A stretch of 64,000 nt of DNA from Mactromeris polynyma (Eukaryota > Mollusca > Bivalvia > Venerida > Mactridae), in the NCBI GenBank assembly GCA_032209605.1, contig JASFXZ010000002.1:54810431-54874430 (forward strand), written 5' to 3'. The translations under genes were made by a program, and so were the position numbers. Shown in pieces: positions 60,383 to 64,000 of this stretch (its first letter is position 1; each line of letters starts with the position of its first letter). The notes under the pieces are model-generated. The model had not been told where the DNA came from, did not search any database, and was given only the letters and a program-made list of their open reading frames with translations.

Positions 60383-63300
60383 TATATTATGTGCATGTCT
60401 TATTCATTTCATTGATGAGTGCCAGAATAGCATTTGTTTCATTTAATCAGCATTATTAATACTACAACTGTTAAAAGTAGTGCTACCACTATCACTTAAG
60501 CGAAAATTGGACATTATTTCAACAAATGCACATGTATGGACGTACATGTGTTTAAGATGTCAGTCTTTTCGGCTGTAATTCCGATAAAGTAGTAGAATTT
60601 AAGTTAACTAAGTTTGTGTTTTATAACGAAACAACGACGTGACTGTTACTGTAACGAAAGATGTTATAGTTTAACAAGATGTCTGTATGTACGTCCGCCC
60701 GTCTGTACGCGTCAATAATCGATGTATATGCTAATGCTGAGCTACAGACTTAACGCATTTACATTGACATTGATATTGATATATTTAATTTTTCTCAGGT
60801 GACATATATTACAGACACATATATTTCGGGAGCTATTAGTGTGATTGAAATACCGTTTGAAATTCTAACATTTATGAATTGTAAATTCAGATACATGTAT
60901 TGAAAATAATGTTAAAAATGATAAAGTAAAAAAATACTACCGAAGTGCGTTCCACTTCACCAATGATATGTACCATTGCAACGCACTATGGTGTTGAAGG
61001 TGTTAACACCAAAAAGCGTTCAGTGTTTGTTGTTCAACATCAAGTTGGGTTGCCAACATAATCCGTTCACACAGTGCATCATATATTTACGAGCAAACAA
61101 CATAGCAGTACATGTGTATTATTTGGTTCCAATAGGCACATGAGATCGCCATTATAAATGTTATTCACAAGACTTAGTGTTAATGTTGTTAGTGTCTCAA
61201 AATAACTTATAATTTAAAAAAAAACAAATATAGCGCTCAAACAGAAAGTCGAATTATAACTTGGCCTGTAACCAACAATTTATATGATGTGTTGTTTTGC
61301 GTTAGAATATTTGTCGATTTTGTCGTCGTTTCTTAGCAAAACATCACGTAGGAATATATTGACGTTTACGTCAAAAGTACAGATTGAAATGGCCAAACAT
61401 AAAGACAAAAAAACATCTGTGAATAAAACAGCATAGAGACATGACTTTGTGACAGCTTTTCTGATTTGGCCTACGCACCCAAGACAGAAACTGGATACTC
61501 CTGAAATTGAAAAGTTTATTCAATCTGAACACAAATTATAGTTGTAAATAAGTATAAAAAGCATTGGTGTGTCGGTCTTAACTTGCATGTCTTGATAACT
61601 CTAATATCAGGTTTTATTCACACGCAATTAAAAATGTGTGTATTCTATCTTTAAAATAGAACTGTTAAATGCTTCAAACAAATGATGTCTCCTAAATCTA
61701 AATACGTTAACATAACTTAAGTAGTTCATGGTTGTGTCTTTGTATGTCTTAGCAGTTAACATTTTGTGCAATTGTAGAACTTCTCAATTTTTTTCCCGTA
61801 ATTGTCATTTTCAATTTTTAAATCAAAGTATTATTCAATTTTAAAAACTTTATAACATGCAGTTAGATTCACTTATGATCAATGAAGAAACTGTTAACTT
61901 TACAACATACATTGAACGCTTAAAATGACTGCGAATTTATCGGGTTTTAGGCTGTTTCGATTGCATTAAATCTTAAACATTTATGTTGTAGACAATGCTA
62001 GTAAGGATAGCCTAGATATATAAATACATGCTCGAGTGTTACATGTTTTCTAGGCTATGGTCTTAATTATAAGAGGTCTTAAATGATATGGAAATATTTA
62101 TTTGTGTGTACACGTATATCGCGATTTAATTGTAAATTAAAAGCCCTACACAAAACTCCTTTTGAGGCACTACCTATTTGTATGAGCAAAGACAATATAG
62201 CATATATATATATATAGTATTGCATAGGACAGGTATCGGTGTATTTCAAACAACATACAATGTACTGTTCCTTTAAAATGTGTATGCAATTGTCTTTGTT
62301 TTGCTATGTATCGAGTAATATTGAAAATGCATAATATATAAGAAAATGGTGGCCCGTCATTTTATTAACAATGTCCTAACGAAATATTTTCTTAATTGTT
62401 TATCTTTTCTTTGTCTCCATTATATATGCCACGACTTGTAAATGTCATTTTTGGGGCGGAAAGTTTACACATGTTTAACGATTACACAGCACCTTCGTTA
62501 GTTATAGTAACTAACGAATACTTAACGAAGGCTTCAGGTTATGAAAATAACGATACCGTTAAAAATGCTAACGGGCTCGTTACGTTGTCGTAAACGTTGT
62601 CGTTGCAGGAAACTTAACGAACGCTACTGGTTACTAACCCCGGGGACCGTAATACTAAACGTATGATTACACTCAAATTACAAATGACTCCCTTTTCTGA
62701 ATGCTGTTTTAGGTATCTACATTTCTTTCATATATCTTGGTTACGTTTAACTATGAAACAAGAGTCACATTTGTTTTATCTAATGTGCATGTATTTAGAT
62801 ATGTTATCTATATAGGTCGTACTACGCAAATAGTTTAATTGTTCGTTGGATATCTTATGGGATGCACCGAATTATTTCTTACCGTCCATCGTGTTAAACT
62901 CGCCATCTTGTTTTCAGTTCATGATAAGGATAATTAATGTATTCCGTAAGTACTAACTTGGATTGTGGCTTTTTAAAAATACAGAAATGAAAGAAAACAA
63001 TTATTATCTCATTTTAAGTCTCGGTGTACAATTTTGCGCTGATATATTGTGGATGTAAAAACGAAAGTAGGAAACATGGGGGAATTTCCCATCGAAGTCC
63101 GAGCGAACTAAACTGAGTTTCCAAAATTTAGATTTTGTGGCACGTTCAAAATTCTTAGTATGTTTGATGGTAAATACTTCTAATAATACATGCTCGATTG
63201 TAATGATTATTGAGTCGAGTATGCAACTAACTGTGGTAATAAAGGAACGGTTCGACACCGGAAAGAGACGCAAAGAAGCTAGGTCGCTTATGCGCAAGGA

Positions 63301-63716
63301 TATAATCTTGTTCCGTGTTATATGCAGAGCTCACCCTGCATTATCGTCGCATATTAACTATGAGCAAGGTCGTTGTAGGATGAACACAATAAATGTAAAA
63401 TCTTATAAACAATGGGAACAAATAATATAATGGGAGCTCAAACAGCTGATAGAAAAAATAATAACTGAAGTATGGCCGGCGTGTCATTTTTGATACCCCC
63501 ATATTCAACTTCTTTAAAGTTCTGACTGCACAGGCATGCTTCATGTTCAAATTAATGCCAAATAATTCGTAACTTTTAGCATTTACAATAACGATCTGTG
63601 AATTAAAAAGTCCCACAATATTCATTTTTGATCCGAGCGCTGATTTTGTCTATTCATGCATTCGTAACTATTAATTAATTCATATCAAACAGTATCATAA
63701 TTGTAACCATTTTATG

Positions 63717-63850
63717 AAGAAATATCTTAAGATTTTCCTTAAGACATATTTTTTTCCTTACGCAAGGATAAAAGATATTTTTTTTCTTTAAGTTATATTC
63801 AATATATAACTTAAGATATTTCTTTCCTAAGATTTTCTTAACATTAGCTG
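63717..63850. repeat. Inverted repeat with 'cttaagatatttctt' arms
   Basis: AAGAAATATCTTAAG at 63717-63731 and its exact complement at 63810-63824 form a stem with a ~78-base loop. Further 'aagattttc(c/t)ttaa' words flank both arms. The composition resembles the ends of the 3.3-kb element at 10466-13762, but without the terminal GGGGTGG. Confidence 0.5.
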
Positions 63851-64000
63851 CGAATGCCATCTTTACAGGCATGTTATAACTGTTGAAATCCATTGCCATA
63901 TTTTGTTTAAATGTACCAGTATAGATGAAATAATGTTGGCTGGCTATATATAGCTTCTTGTTTTTGAAATAAATGAATCATGAATTATGATATGTAAATA

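Larger units (their letters stand above)
59815..64000. other. Right-end region without recognised genes
   Basis: There is no recognisable coding gene. Short open frames on both strands (for example 63004-63297 minus and 63137-63430 plus, which overlap each other) have no family resemblance or splice context. The region is AT-rich, with a short TA run near 62200. Confidence 0.4.

Noticed and set aside
63004..63430. Overlapping 97-codon frames on both strands
   Set aside because: The two strands are open by chance in the same place; no motifs, splice sites or similarity could be recognised.

Overview
The window is animal nuclear DNA, AT-rich and intron-rich, most likely from a bivalve mollusc. 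The evidence is two split housekeeping genes with GT-AG introns whose products align end to end with animal families, many cut-and-paste transposons and MITEs, a tRNA-derived SINE with a central domain I associate with mollusc genomes, and the 'ggggtcaaggtcacagggg' / 'gggccataactcc' intron repeats common in bivalves. The bivalve assignment is inference; the eukaryotic nature is directly visible.

Host genes, both on the plus strand. (1) Carboxypeptidase Q (secreted M28-type metallopeptidase), 13 coding exons from 3732 to 31185, encoding 477 residues with a signal peptide and all expected zinc ligands. Its introns are full of repeats, including a 4.9-kb higher-order minisatellite (21.3-26.2 kb) and a 3.3-kb inverted-repeat element (10.5-13.8 kb). 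(2) The CCA-adding tRNA nucleotidyltransferase TRNT1, 7 coding exons from 38674 to 47100, 466 residues, with a likely mitochondrial presequence and an internal ATG for a shorter form. I assembled both exon chains by hand; every junction keeps frame.

Mobile elements. The left edge (1-640) is a LINE remnant in which the reverse-transcriptase YADD box has become a 31-bp tandem array. At 0.9-2.6 kb and 55.5-56.9 kb lie decayed Tc1-like copies (family 1, DD35E). At 51.7-54.8 kb is a complete piggyBac-type element with 13-bp terminal inverted repeats, TTAA duplications, one intron and an intact 655-residue transposase. At 57.0-59.8 kb are two inverted copies of a second Tc1-like family (DD34E), one with an intact 335-residue transposase. 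At 49.3-49.8 kb is a chimera of both Tc1 families. Six copies of a ~170-bp pogo/Tigger-like MITE, several other MITE families, fold-back sequences and minisatellites fill introns and spacers.

The most unusual signals are two tiny near-perfect palindromes of 24 and 25 bp (34330 and 3846), sharing arms CACGGACCT and each flanked by its own exact 7-bp direct repeat. They look like a minimal mobile or insertion unit. The rightmost 4 kb (59.8-64 kb) shows no recognisable gene.
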